DNA of 64,000 nucleotides from Lewinellaceae bacterium (GTDB lineage Bacteria > Bacteroidota > Bacteroidia > Chitinophagales > Saprospiraceae): NCBI GenBank assembly GCA_020636095.1, contig JACJYN010000004.1:992001-1056000 (forward strand), read 5' to 3'. Under the pieces are notes generated by a model that saw only the letters and a program-made list of their open reading frames with translations, was not told the origin of the DNA and did not search any database. How positions within the stretch are numbered: position 1 is the first letter of the stretch; every line of letters begins with the position of its first letter. The translations under genes and the position numbers were made by a program. Shown here piece by piece: positions 37,983-47,327 of the stretch.

Positions 37983-38002
37983 AGGAGCTTGTTCAAATTT
38001 CG
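37983..38002. repeat. solo arm of the variant palindromic element
   Basis: AGGAGCTTGTTCAAATTTCG resembles the terminal arm of copy F (AGAGTTTGTTCAAATTTCG when the right end is read in reverse). It fills part of the 45 bp between two convergent genes and is probably a decayed remnant. Confidence 0.4.
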
Positions 38003-38024
38003 TTCGGGGGGAGATGAAAAAGCC

Positions 38025-38603
38025 TTACAAATACTCACCCCGCACATACTCGATCACATCCGGAAAAAAGGCATTGAACTCTTTATTGAGGTCCTCAAAA
38101 TGCAGAACCAGGCTTTCCAACGCCCCATCGAGGTATTCGGGGCGGCTGGTTCGCCGCTTCATACGGTTGAATGCGATCGCCAGGCCGTTGTGTGAACCGT
38201 AAGATTGCAACCAGTTGTCAGCAATCATCATGGGCAGGTGTGGCCGCAGGCTTTCGGGCATCAGTTCCATATTATCAGCCAATACCTGATACACATCTTG
38301 AGTAAACTCAGGCAGGGGTTTATCCGAATAGCGGGACCAGTTGAAGGACAGCAGGTAGTCGTAAAAAATATCGACCACTACCGGGGCATATTTGCGGTGT
38401 TTGCCGTACAAGCGCCGGACCCCCTTTAACACCTCGGGGTGGTTGTCGGTATAAGAGTCGATGGCGCGGTGGAGGCGTACGCCTTCCTGAATAGACTCCG
38501 GATACTGCCGCACCTGCTTATTATTCAGGTAATCCGCCAGAAAATTGCCGATCAGCAGTTCTTCTCGTTCGCAGGAAAGAAAAATATGCGCCAGGAAATT
38601 CAT
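38025..38603 (-). CDS. AcpH-like (DUF479) protein
   Basis: A 192-residue protein of the ACP phosphodiesterase family, which in E. coli removes the phosphopantetheine arm from acyl carrier protein. It has the expected MNFLAHIFLS start, then LIGNFLADYL, GVRLHRAIDSYTDNHP and VVVDIFYDYLL, where the His and Asp residues bind metal in HD-like fashion. Length is as usual. Bacteroidota members are mostly uncharacterised, so the enzyme activity is inferred. Confidence 0.85.
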   Translation of the reverse strand: MNFLAHIFLSCEREELLIGNFLADYLNNKQVRQYPESIQEGVRLHRAIDSYTDNHPEVLKGVRRLYGKHRKYAPVVVDIFYDYLLSFNWSRYSDKPLPEFTQDVYQVLADNMELMPESLRPHLPMMIADNWLQSYGSHNGLAIAFNRMKRRTSRPEYLDGALESLVLHFEDLNKEFNAFFPDVIEYVRGEYL

Positions 38604-38694
38604 AGGCTGGTGTTCAACTTTTCATTACTATACAATAGTTGAACGGTTGTAGTTGTATTCTGCCCTATTTTACTTCATATCTCTTATCTTTGCG

Positions 38695-38702
38695 CCGCAA
38701 AA
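38695..38702 (+). promoter_or_regulatory. -7 element for ychF
   Basis: TATCTTTG fits TAnnTTTG and is 31 bp upstream of the ychF ATG, in the gap between divergent genes. No clear -33 box is seen at the normal distance. Confidence 0.5.
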
Positions 38703-38733
38703 AAATTATGAAAATAAAAACACCAAATAATAT

Positions 38734-39831
38734 ATGGGATTGAAGTGTGGTATTGTAGGCTTGCCCAATGTCGGAAAGTCGACACTGTTTAACGCGCTGA
38801 CTTCCGCCAAAGCCCTGGCGGCCAACTATCCGTTTGCAACCAAGGACCCCAACATCGGGGTGATCACCGTACCGGACACCAGGCTCGACCATTTGGCGGA
38901 ACTGGTCAATCCACAGCGGGTATTGCCAACGACCATCGAGATTCTCGATATTGCCGGCCTAATCAAAGGCGCCAGCAAGGGCGAAGGCCTGGGCAACCAG
39001 TTTCTGGCCAACATCCGGGAAGTGGACGCCATCATTCACGTGGTTCGTTGCTTCGACAATACCAACGTGGTGCACGTCGACGGCAGCGTCGATCCGGTTC
39101 GGGATAAGGAGGTCATCGATACCGAACTGATGTTCAAGGACCTGGAAACGGTGGAAAAACGCCTGGAACGCCTGCGCCGGCAGGCAAAGGCAGGCAAGAA
39201 GGAAGACCTCAAGCTGGTGGCCATCGCTGAAAAGATCAAAACGCACCTGGAAGAAGCCAAGCCGGCCCGTTCACTGGAACTGGACGAAGAGGGAACCACC
39301 CTGTTACAGGATATGTTCCTGCTCACCGCCAAGCCCATCCTCTATGTTTGCAATGTCGATGAGGAATCCGTTGACAGCGGCAATGCGTATACGGAGGTTT
39401 TCAAAAAGGCGGTTGCCGATGAGCCCGCCGAGGTGATCCTGATCAGTGCCGATATCGAGGCGGAGATCGCCCAACTGGAAAGCAAGGAGGAACGCAAGGA
39501 ATTTCTGGAGGAAATGGGGCTGCATGAACCCGGTGTGAACCGGCTCATCCGGGCAGCTTACCACCTGCTGCACCTGATCACCTATTTCACTGCCGGCGAA
39601 AAGGAGGTGCGCGCCTGGACGATCCGGAAGGGCTGGAAGGCGCCGGCCGCCGCCGGGGTCATTCACTCGGATTTTGAGAAGGGTTTCATTCGGGCTGAGG
39701 TGATCAAATACGACGACTACATCCATTACGGTTCAGAACCGGCCGTCAAGGAAGCGGGAAAAATGGCGGTGGAAGGTAAGGAGTATGTGGTGGGAGACGG
39801 CGATGTGATGCATTTTCGGTTTAACGTTTAA
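38734..39831 (+). CDS. ychF: Obg-family GTPase/ATPase YchF
   Basis: A 365-residue YchF, full length. The P-loop GLPNVGKSTLFNAL lies near residue 8 and the switch region DIAGLIKGASKGEGLGNQFL near 72. The G4 motif has drifted, as is usual in YchF, which prefers ATP. A coiled coil spans about 130-170 and a TGS-like domain with ARAWTIRKGWKAPAAAGVIH-type sequence ends the protein. YchF binds ribosomes and is linked to stress responses. The pseudouridine synthase gene follows after 4 bp. Confidence 0.96.
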   Translation: MGLKCGIVGLPNVGKSTLFNALTSAKALAANYPFATKDPNIGVITVPDTRLDHLAELVNPQRVLPTTIEILDIAGLIKGASKGEGLGNQFLANIREVDAIIHVVRCFDNTNVVHVDGSVDPVRDKEVIDTELMFKDLETVEKRLERLRRQAKAGKKEDLKLVAIAEKIKTHLEEAKPARSLELDEEGTTLLQDMFLLTAKPILYVCNVDEESVDSGNAYTEVFKKAVADEPAEVILISADIEAEIAQLESKEERKEFLEEMGLHEPGVNRLIRAAYHLLHLITYFTAGEKEVRAWTIRKGWKAPAAAGVIHSDFEKGFIRAEVIKYDDYIHYGSEPAVKEAGKMAVEGKEYVVGDGDVMHFRFNV

Positions 39832-39835
39832 GAAA

Positions 39836-40426
39836 ATGGAAAAATACTTCATCATTTACAAACCCTACGGAGTGCTGAGCCAGTTCACTAAGGAGCACCC
39901 CAACCACCACACCCTCAAGGAGCTGTTCCAGTTTCCCAAGGATGTCTATCCTGTGGGCCGGTTAGACCAGGACAGCGAAGGGCTGCTGATCATCACCAAT
40001 GACAAACGCCTGAACCACCTGCTGCTCGATCCTTCCTTCGCCCATAGCCGTACCTATCTGGTGCAGGTCGAAGGAGAACCACAGAAGGCAGACCTGAAAA
40101 TGCTTAGGACGGGAGTCAAAATACGGGTGGGTAAGAAGGAATACACCTCCCTGCCCGCACAGGTGCGAGCATTGCCGGCGCCTCCCGCCCTACCGGAGCG
40201 CGACCCGCCCATCCGCGTCCGCAAAAGTATACCGGATACCTGGCTCGAACTGGAGCTTCAGGAAGGCAAGAACCGGCAGGTGCGGCGCATGTGCGCCAAA
40301 GTCGGGTTCCCCGTCCTAAGGCTCGTCCGCTCTAAAATCGAACGCCTGGAGATCAGAGACCTGAAAGCCGGCGAAGTCAGGGAAATGGAGAAAGCGGATA
40401 TGTACCGGCTGTTGAGGCTGGGGTGA
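39836..40426 (+). CDS. rluE: rRNA pseudouridine synthase, RluE/RsuA family
   Basis: A 196-residue enzyme with no S4 domain, as in RluE. MEKYFIIYKPYGVLSQFT opens the catalytic domain; the active-site aspartate is in GRLDQDSEGLLIITND near residue 45, and EGKNRQVRRMCAKVGFPVLR near 145 is the family signature. It should convert a uridine in 23S rRNA (U2457 for E. coli RluE) to pseudouridine; the exact site is inferred. Co-transcription with ychF is likely. Confidence 0.9.
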   Translation: MEKYFIIYKPYGVLSQFTKEHPNHHTLKELFQFPKDVYPVGRLDQDSEGLLIITNDKRLNHLLLDPSFAHSRTYLVQVEGEPQKADLKMLRTGVKIRVGKKEYTSLPAQVRALPAPPALPERDPPIRVRKSIPDTWLELELQEGKNRQVRRMCAKVGFPVLRLVRSKIERLEIRDLKAGEVREMEKADMYRLLRLG

Positions 40427-40617
40427 AGCCAGGCCCTTCTATTTATCAGGTTAAAAAGCCGCCTACCCGCCTAATCCTGGACGGTATTGGCAGCCGTTGA
40501 GATGCGAAGGCTTATGCCCCCGGGACAACAAACAACCGGCAACGTGTCCAACGCTGAAATGATAGCCCAAAAGCCGGAACAGGTACTCTGAATGAGCAAC
40601 AATGAAACCATAAATCC

Positions 40618-41544
40618 ATGACTCCCACCCTCCTTCTCGGAACCGCCATGTGGGGCTGGACAACGCCCCGGGCCACCTGTTTTGATCTGCTGGACCGCTA
40701 CTACCAGGCAGGCTTCCGGGAGGTAGACGGCGCCACCAACTACCCCATCAATAAAAATCCGGAAGATTTTCGGAAAGCGGAACATATCCTGTTGGAATGG
40801 ATACAGGCCCATCAGGTAAACGACCTGAAAGTGATGATGAAAGTGGGCAGTATCAACAACCTGCGGACGCCAGACAACAACCTGTCGAAAAGCTTCCTGC
40901 TGATGCTGCTGGACGAGTACCGCAACGCCCTGGGCGCCAACCTGGATACGCTGATGATCCACTGGGATAACCGTTCGGAAGAAGGTAGTATCCGGGAAAG
41001 CCTGGAAGCGTTGGCCACCGCCGAAAAGGCGGGTTTGCAGATTGGGCTCTCCGGGATTCAACATCCGGAAGTTTACGCCCGTTTAAACGAAGATTTTAAA
41101 TTAAACTTCCGGATTCAAATCAAACACAACCTCCTTCACTCCGACTATGCCCGCTACGAAGCATTCCACGGGCAAGCCGGCTTTATCACCTATGGCATCA
41201 ATGCCGGCGGAATCAAGCTGAACCCGGAGCAATACCGCGAAGACAGTTCTCTAAGAGCCAGGGGGGGGAATACCCAAGCAGAACATCCCATCGCCGCTCC
41301 GCTGCGGGCCATCCTCCAGGAAGCGAACTCAAAGGGCAAGCGCCCCCCGGTTTCCAGCTTCAACCACTGCGGCATGGCCTTTGCCTTTCACAGCCCGGAC
41401 GTAAAGGGTATATTACTGGGCGTTTCGAGGCTACAGCAATTGGAGGACAGCCTCCGTTTTTACACAGCCATTACAACTTACGACTACCAGGATTTGTATC
41501 AAAGGCTAAAAAACCTCTATGTACAGTATGCGGGAAAAGTATGA
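40618..41544 (+). CDS. aldo/keto reductase family protein
   Basis: A 308-residue cytosolic protein with the TIM-barrel aldo/keto reductase layout: an early LGTAMWGW strand, the catalytic Asp/Tyr region EVDGATNYP near residue 41, a lysine in VMMKVGS, LMIHWDN with the catalytic histidine near 118, and GLSGIQHPE plus a late GILLGVSRLQQLEDSL cofactor block. It departs from characterised members and the substrate is unknown. Its 3' end overlaps the FAD oxidoreductase gene, so both likely act in one pathway, perhaps on a sugar. Confidence 0.8.
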   Translation: MTPTLLLGTAMWGWTTPRATCFDLLDRYYQAGFREVDGATNYPINKNPEDFRKAEHILLEWIQAHQVNDLKVMMKVGSINNLRTPDNNLSKSFLLMLLDEYRNALGANLDTLMIHWDNRSEEGSIRESLEALATAEKAGLQIGLSGIQHPEVYARLNEDFKLNFRIQIKHNLLHSDYARYEAFHGQAGFITYGINAGGIKLNPEQYREDSSLRARGGNTQAEHPIAAPLRAILQEANSKGKRPPVSSFNHCGMAFAFHSPDVKGILLGVSRLQQLEDSLRFYTAITTYDYQDLYQRLKNLYVQYAGKV

Positions 41545-42667
41545 TTTCCTGATCGTCGGGGGAGGCATCTTCGGCATCTACGCGGCGCTCTACCTGGCCA
41601 AACACGGCTTGCGCATCTGCATTGTAGAAAAGGAGAAAGAACTACTAAAAAAAGCCTCCATTGTCAACCAGGCCCGCCTGCACAGCGGGTATCATTACCC
41701 GCGTAGCGTGGCCACCGCCCTCATGTCGGACGACAATAAAGCTCGATTTACGGCTGACCATCAACAGTTTATCAACTTTGAGTTTGAGAAATACTACGCC
41801 ATTGACCGGTTCGGTTCCTTTACCGACAGTTTGCAGTTCGAACGCTTTTGCGAATTTATTGAGATTCGTTGCGAGCCGGTGCTCCGGCACCCCCTGTTTA
41901 ACTACCACCGGCTGGAAGCCCTTTATTCCACCACCGAATATACATTTGACCCCATCCTCATCGCCGAATATTACCGGCGAGAGTTGGAAGCCCATACCGG
42001 CCACATTGAGGTGCAGCTGTACAGCCGGGTAGAACGGGCGGAAATACAGGGAGCGGCCTGGATGGTGGAGCTTTCCAGCCTGGGTAGCGGCCGCCGCCGG
42101 GAAATAGAGGCCTGCCAGGTGATCAACGCCACGTATGCCGGAAGCAACGCCATCAACCGCCTGTTTGGGGCCCGGGATATCGACCTGATGCACGAAATAT
42201 CCGAAATGGCTTTTGTCACCTCCCCTCAGGTAAAGAACCTCGGCCTGACGGTCATGGACGGGCAGTTTGGCTCCCTGATGCCCTACGGCCTGTCCGGCAT
42301 GCTATCCTTATCCTCCGTGGCCTACACCCACCACAAGGTTTCCTATGACAACCTGCCGACTTTCGACTGCCAGGCGCAGAACCCGGACTGCCGGCCGGAC
42401 TTCCCCTCCATCTGCAGCGCCTGCCCTGCCCGCCCCCGGTCCAATTCACATAAAATGATCGGCCAGATCAAACACTACTTTGCCGACGAAGTGGAATTCC
42501 ACTACTTTACGTCCATGTATACTATCAAATCCAAGCTGAAAGCCAACTACATAGACGACGGGCGCCCTACTGAGATCTCCATTCTCAATGAAAATCCACG
42601 ATTTTATTGCATCTTTGCCGGAAAGATCAACTCCATTTACGAAGTGGAAAAAGTGGTCAGCATTTAG
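41528..42667 (+). CDS. FAD-dependent oxidoreductase, D-amino-acid-oxidase-like fold
   Basis: A 379-residue flavoprotein. The dinucleotide-binding motif FLIVGGGIFGIYAALYLA opens the protein, VEKEKELLKKAS follows, and NQARLHSGYHYPRSVATA near 50 is a block seen in oxidoreductases of polysaccharide gene clusters. ATG at 41528 is preferred; ATG at 41519 would add three residues. The gene overlaps the aldo/keto reductase gene by 17 bp. A cysteine-rich patch (C-x-x-C-x-A-C-P-A) lies near 300. The substrate is unknown; modification of a sugar or amino sugar is inferred from related loci. Confidence 0.78.
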   Translation: MREKYDFLIVGGGIFGIYAALYLAKHGLRICIVEKEKELLKKASIVNQARLHSGYHYPRSVATALMSDDNKARFTADHQQFINFEFEKYYAIDRFGSFTDSLQFERFCEFIEIRCEPVLRHPLFNYHRLEALYSTTEYTFDPILIAEYYRRELEAHTGHIEVQLYSRVERAEIQGAAWMVELSSLGSGRRREIEACQVINATYAGSNAINRLFGARDIDLMHEISEMAFVTSPQVKNLGLTVMDGQFGSLMPYGLSGMLSLSSVAYTHHKVSYDNLPTFDCQAQNPDCRPDFPSICSACPARPRSNSHKMIGQIKHYFADEVEFHYFTSMYTIKSKLKANYIDDGRPTEISILNENPRFYCIFAGKINSIYEVEKVVSI

Positions 42668-42684
42668 CCCTTAAATCAACAAAT

Positions 42685-43950
42685 ATGACCAACCAGGTAC
42701 ATGTGTCTTCTGAGATCGGAGCGCTGCGGCGCGTTATTGTCCACCGCCCGGATGAAGGGATTGCCCGCATCTCTCCCAAACGAGCCGAAGAATTACTGTT
42801 TGATGACATCGTATACCTTCCCAAGATGCAGGAAGAGCACGATATTTTCACGAATGTGCTGCGCGCGTTCGTCGGCAACGAAAATGTTCTGGGAACGACT
42901 AACCTGTTGCGCGAAGCGCTGCGCCACGACGAGGAAAGCAAGCAAGAAATGTTGACCAAGATCGTCGATTATGAAGAATTGCCCACCTCTTACCGGGATA
43001 TGCTGCTGGAAATGCCCGATGAACTGCTGGCTAAAGTCCTGGTCAACGGTTATTACCCGGAGGAGGATATTTTCCTCTTCGACCCCATCCCGAATTTTAT
43101 CTTTACCCGGGATATTGCGGTAACGGTCAACAACCATATAGTGATCACCAAGCCCGCAAAGGAGGCCCGTTTCCGGGAAAACTACCTGACCCGGTTCATC
43201 ATATGGGCGCATCCCATCTTCCGGGAACTGCGGGAAACTGACCGCATCATCAACATGAACCGGGTCGACGAATTTCCACCGTCCCGCCGGGGAGAAATGA
43301 TCTCCATTGAAGGTGGAGACATGATGGTGCTCAATAAAGATTACCTGCTCATTGGCTGCAGCGAACGCACGACCGAGTACGCCGTTAAATCGCTAAAGGA
43401 TGCCCTCCTTCAGAGAGATGTGATCAAGCATGTCGTGCAGGTCAATATCCCGAACGACCGCAGCTACATGCACATCGATACCGTATTCACCCAGATTAGC
43501 CGCAATCACCTGGTCGCTTACAAACCTATTGTAGAAGACGGGCTGGGGTCTTACGTAACTGTATACGGGCAGGACGGGGTAGAACGCCACTACCCTACCG
43601 TTAAGGAATTCATCCTGTCGGAGATCAATTCAAAAATGCAGTTCATCTGGAGCGGGGATGGAGAATCGCCTTATCAGGAAAGGGAACAGTGGACGGACGG
43701 CTGCAACCTCGTGGCCCTGAAGCCAGGCGTAGCCCTTACCTACGACCGCAACCCAATGACCGAGAAGGCGTTCGAAAAAGCCGGTTACCGTACGGCTCAC
43801 GCCCGCGAACTGCTGGCTGCTTTCAGAGACGGGATCATCAAACCGGAAGAGATCAAAGATACGATCATCCTGCTGCCCTCCAATGAGCTTTCCAGAGCCC
43901 GGGGCGGTTCTCATTGCATGACCTGCCCAATCGAGCGGGATGACCTGTAG
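42685..43950 (+). CDS. arcA: arginine deiminase
   Basis: A 421-residue guanidino-modifying enzyme that turns arginine into citrulline and ammonia. It has the pentein-fold blocks LRRVIVHRPDEG at the start, NFIFTRDIA (active-site acid) near 137, IEGGDMMVL near 211, HIDTVF near 263 with the catalytic histidine, and the nucleophile cysteine in RGGSHCMTCP about ten residues from the end. The frame is open from 42607, but the ATG at 42685 fits the family start. No carbamate kinase or ornithine carbamoyltransferase gene is nearby, so a complete ATP-making ADI pathway is not shown here. Confidence 0.93.
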   Translation: MTNQVHVSSEIGALRRVIVHRPDEGIARISPKRAEELLFDDIVYLPKMQEEHDIFTNVLRAFVGNENVLGTTNLLREALRHDEESKQEMLTKIVDYEELPTSYRDMLLEMPDELLAKVLVNGYYPEEDIFLFDPIPNFIFTRDIAVTVNNHIVITKPAKEARFRENYLTRFIIWAHPIFRELRETDRIINMNRVDEFPPSRRGEMISIEGGDMMVLNKDYLLIGCSERTTEYAVKSLKDALLQRDVIKHVVQVNIPNDRSYMHIDTVFTQISRNHLVAYKPIVEDGLGSYVTVYGQDGVERHYPTVKEFILSEINSKMQFIWSGDGESPYQEREQWTDGCNLVALKPGVALTYDRNPMTEKAFEKAGYRTAHARELLAAFRDGIIKPEEIKDTIILLPSNELSRARGGSHCMTCPIERDDL

Positions 43951-44063
43951 CAAACTGAAACCGGAAAGCAGCCCGGGTATTGTATTGGTTATTAGCTAAT
44001 TTGTGGGCCGCCCATTCGGCCCCCGAACCGAAAGAACGAATCCCGAATCCCGAACCAGCAAAT

Positions 44064-44480
44064 ATGTATACACACGAATTCAAAAAAAGAGTCCGCTACG
44101 GAGAAACCGACCAGATGGGCTACCTGTACTACGGCAACTACGCTCAGTACTACGAGATCGGGCGGGTGGAGTTAATCCGGTCTCTGGGGCTCACCTATAA
44201 AGCCCTGGAAGCAGAGCACGGCATCATAATGCCGGTAGTAAGCATGACGACGCGCTATGTGCGGCCCGCCCTCTACGACGAGCTCATTACGATCCGTACG
44301 ACGCTGAGAAAACTACCTGATCAATATATTGTTTTCCATATGGAGTTGTTTAATGAGGCGGGAAAACTGGTCAACGGAGGTACAGTTAAGTTGTGTTTTG
44401 TAGAAATAGCCTCCCAGCGAACGATCCCAACTCCTGATTTTTTAGTGGAAAAACTGATACCGCATTTTGAAAAAGATTGA
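44064..44480 (+). CDS. YbgC-like acyl-CoA thioesterase (4HBT hotdog fold)
   Basis: A 138-residue hotdog-fold thioesterase. The signature VRYGETDQMGYLYYGNYAQY near residue 10 includes the catalytic aspartate and is followed by RVELIRSLGL. The length matches YbgC/4-hydroxybenzoyl-CoA thioesterase-like proteins, which hydrolyse acyl-CoA. The frame is open from 43980, but the ATG at 44064 fits the family start. Its last 14 bp overlap the YihY gene, so the two are translationally coupled. Confidence 0.9.
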   Translation: MYTHEFKKRVRYGETDQMGYLYYGNYAQYYEIGRVELIRSLGLTYKALEAEHGIIMPVVSMTTRYVRPALYDELITIRTTLRKLPDQYIVFHMELFNEAGKLVNGGTVKLCFVEIASQRTIPTPDFLVEKLIPHFEKD

Positions 44481-45453
44481 CCTGAAAGCGATACAGGATT
44501 ACATTCTGAACCTCTCCCTGGTAAAGAATACCATTCAATGGACGAAGGAACATTCCCTACCCGGTTTTTTTAAGGTGCCCATTTATGATGTAGTTGTTTT
44601 TCTATACCATGAATCTCAGCGATATGACCTTTTCACCCGGGCCAACGCCATTGCCTTCAGCTTTTTCCTCTCGATCTTTCCCTCCCTGATCGCCTTTTTC
44701 ACCCTCATACCCATATTTAAAATTGCCCTGATCGATTATTTACCGGAAGGTGAGAACTTTGACCTTTATCTGCGCAATGAGATTCAGCGCATCCTGCCCG
44801 GTGTAGCCGGAGACCGCCTGTTTGCCTTTGTGGATGACATCACCAATAACCCCCGCTTTGGGCTGCTGTCCTTTGGTTTTATCCTGGCCATTTACTTTGC
44901 CTCCAATGGCATGCTGGCCCTGATGCAGGGGTTCGAGAAATCGTATATGAAAACTTTCAAAAAGCGAGGAGAGATTCGCAAACGCCTCATTGCAACCGGG
45001 CTAACCTTTCAGTTGGGCATCCTGCTCATGGGAGCAGTCATCCTGATCATCCTCGGCGAATTCCTCCTGGGCCTGTTCTACAACCTCGTTCATTGGGATG
45101 TTTTTACCGGGGTCATGATCCAGGTTTTGCGCTGGCTGGCTATCCTGCTCCTTTTTTACTTCGGTATTGCCATCATTTACCGATACGGCGCTTCCGCCAT
45201 ACGCCGGTTTCAGATTTTCTCTCCAGGTGCGACCTTGGCGACGGTACTCTGCATCATCACCTCCCTGGTTTTTTCCGCCTATGTCAATGAATTCAACACC
45301 TACAACGAACTGTACGGCTCCATCGGCGCCATCATCGCCCTGATGTTGTGGATACAACTCAACTCACTCATCCTTCTGGTCGGTTTTGAGTTGAACGCCA
45401 GTATTGCCATCAACCGGGACCTGAAAGCGGAAATTAAGGAGGAGGATTTGTAA
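44467..45453 (+). CDS. YihY/UPF0761-family inner-membrane protein
   Basis: A 328-residue protein with about six membrane helices. The family block DLFTRANAIAFSFFLSIFPS lies near residue 55, and MLWIQLNSLILLVGFELNAS closes the last helix. The only usable start is TTG at 44467: an in-frame stop lies 9 bp upstream and there is no ATG before the conserved region. It overlaps the thioesterase gene by 14 bp. Members were once called BrkB or RNase BN; real function is unknown. Confidence 0.9.
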   Translation: MKKIDLKAIQDYILNLSLVKNTIQWTKEHSLPGFFKVPIYDVVVFLYHESQRYDLFTRANAIAFSFFLSIFPSLIAFFTLIPIFKIALIDYLPEGENFDLYLRNEIQRILPGVAGDRLFAFVDDITNNPRFGLLSFGFILAIYFASNGMLALMQGFEKSYMKTFKKRGEIRKRLIATGLTFQLGILLMGAVILIILGEFLLGLFYNLVHWDVFTGVMIQVLRWLAILLLFYFGIAIIYRYGASAIRRFQIFSPGATLATVLCIITSLVFSAYVNEFNTYNELYGSIGAIIALMLWIQLNSLILLVGFELNASIAINRDLKAEIKEEDL

Positions 45454-45507
45454 GAGGCATGGGCCACGAAGAGTGCTCCGCTGAAAGCAAATTGAATAGT
45501 TTCTATT

Positions 45508-45515
45508 TATATTTG
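45508..45515 (+). promoter_or_regulatory. -7 element for the FG-GAP/ASPIC protein gene
   Basis: TATATTTG matches TAnnTTTG and is 19 bp before the ATG at 45535, giving a short leader. A TTG lies 13 bp upstream, closer than the usual spacing. Confidence 0.5.
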
Positions 45516-45534
45516 CCCTAAAAAAAGTTGGAAT

Positions 45535-47247
45535 ATGAAAAGAAAGTTACTCTTTTTCAGCTTTGTAACGATGGCCGGCACTGCCTTTAACCAGGCCAAC
45601 TTCCAGGATGTTTCCTCCCAGGCCGGCATCAACAATACCGGCAAAAACTACGGAGTAGCCATCGGAGATTACGACAATGACGGCCATGAGGATATTTATG
45701 TTTCCCGCCACAATTCCTCCAACTTACTGTACCGGAACAATGGCGACGGCACCTTTACGGATGTAGCACCCCAGGCAGGTGTCGCTCACCAAGGCGCCAC
45801 CACCTGCAGCGTTTGGGGCGATATCGACAATGATGGAGACCTGGACCTCTACCTCGGCAACCGGGATGAACCCAACCTACTTTACCTGAACAATGGCGAT
45901 GGAACCTTTACCGATATCAGTGAAAGCTCCGGAGTGAATACCCTTTACCGCACCCGCGCTGTGTTGTTTGGCGATATCGATAAGGATGGTTTCATCGACC
46001 TGTATGTTGCCAATATGACCGCCTACAATTACATGTTCCGGAACAACGGGGACCTCACCTTCACCGATATTACGGAGGAGTCCAATACGCAGGATTTCGG
46101 TGTGGCCATGGGCTCTCTTTTCTTTGACTATGACAACGACGGAGACCTCGACCTCTATCTTACCCATGACGCTAACCAACCCTATATTCTTTATCAGAAT
46201 GATGGCGCCGGACGCTTCACTGATGTTTCGGCGCAATCCAATGCCAACTATGCCGGCCAGGGTATGGGGGTAGACGTAGGAGATGCTAATAATGATGGCT
46301 TCCTGGACATTTACATCACCAATCTGTATGCCAACGCGCTATTATTAAATAACGGAGACGGCACCTTTTCAGAAATCACCGCCGAAGCCGGAGTTGGTGA
46401 CCTGGGTATGGGCTGGGGCACCTTATGGCTGGATTGTGATAATGACGGCCGGTCGGATATTTATGTCAGCAATGACAGTTATTTCTCTCCCTACCCGAAC
46501 CTTTTGTACCAAAACATGGGCGACAATACTTTTCAGTCCATTGGCCAGAATTCACCGCTGGCCAGCATGTACGGAGGGTACGGAGCGGCTTCCGCCGATT
46601 TTAATAACGACGGGCAGGTGGATATCTTCCTCGCCAACAACGGCAATGATGGCAACCAGCTATTCATGAACCGCAACAATACGGGCAACAATTGGGTGAA
46701 AGTGAAGCTGAGGGGCAACCAGAGCAACCGGGCCGCCATTGGCGCCCGGGTAGAAATTGAAGCCGGTGGTAAAAAAATGATCGACGAAGTGACAGCGGGC
46801 GCTTCTTATGCTTCTCAAAGCAGTTTTGTCCTCCACTTCGGGCTGGCTGAGGCCGAGGTGGCCGACCGGCTCCGGATTCGCTGGCCCAGCGGGTTGGTGG
46901 AGGAATTTGAGCACCTGGACGTTAACACCAGTTATATTGTAAATGAGGGAGAAAATGCGGTAGTGAATACCCGTACGCCCGAAAAGCCCAATGCTGTGCT
47001 ACAGGGCTGGCCAGCCCCATTTTCGAACAAACTGAATCTAAGCGTCAGCCTGGAGCAAGCCGGTTTCCTAGAGCTGAAAATCCGCGATATGAACGGCAGG
47101 ACGGCCGCCCAGATCGCAAAGGGAAATTATACTGCCGGCAGGCATTCATTTGAATGGTTGCCCGAGAATGCAGCTCCCGGGGTTTACATTTGCCACCTTC
47201 AAACGAAGAAAGGGCAACAATTCCTCCGGACTGTTTATGTGCCGTAA
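45535..47247 (+). CDS. CRTAC1-like FG-GAP protein with T9SS sorting domain
   Basis: A 570-residue secreted protein. After the signal peptide (about 1-19) come FG-GAP/VCBS repeats with calcium loops (DYDNDGHEDIY, DIDNDGDLDLY, DIDKDGFIDLY, DYDNDGDLDLY, DANNDGFLDIY, DFNNDGQVDIF; about 38-370), an ASPIC/UnbV domain (about 385-470, with RIRWPSGLVEEFEHL) and a T9SS sorting domain (about 485-570). The domain order matches CRTAC1-type bacterial proteins. Surface location is inferred. The gap to the previous gene has its own promoter element. Confidence 0.9.
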   Translation: MKRKLLFFSFVTMAGTAFNQANFQDVSSQAGINNTGKNYGVAIGDYDNDGHEDIYVSRHNSSNLLYRNNGDGTFTDVAPQAGVAHQGATTCSVWGDIDNDGDLDLYLGNRDEPNLLYLNNGDGTFTDISESSGVNTLYRTRAVLFGDIDKDGFIDLYVANMTAYNYMFRNNGDLTFTDITEESNTQDFGVAMGSLFFDYDNDGDLDLYLTHDANQPYILYQNDGAGRFTDVSAQSNANYAGQGMGVDVGDANNDGFLDIYITNLYANALLLNNGDGTFSEITAEAGVGDLGMGWGTLWLDCDNDGRSDIYVSNDSYFSPYPNLLYQNMGDNTFQSIGQNSPLASMYGGYGAASADFNNDGQVDIFLANNGNDGNQLFMNRNNTGNNWVKVKLRGNQSNRAAIGARVEIEAGGKKMIDEVTAGASYASQSSFVLHFGLAEAEVADRLRIRWPSGLVEEFEHLDVNTSYIVNEGENAVVNTRTPEKPNAVLQGWPAPFSNKLNLSVSLEQAGFLELKIRDMNGRTAAQIAKGNYTAGRHSFEWLPENAAPGVYICHLQTKKGQQFLRTVYVP

Positions 47248-47327
47248 GGCTGCAAGCTGACAAAACTCAGGGCCGGTGAATGCTCCTTATACTTTAAATG
47301 GTATACTTGCGTTTTCATTGCTAACTA

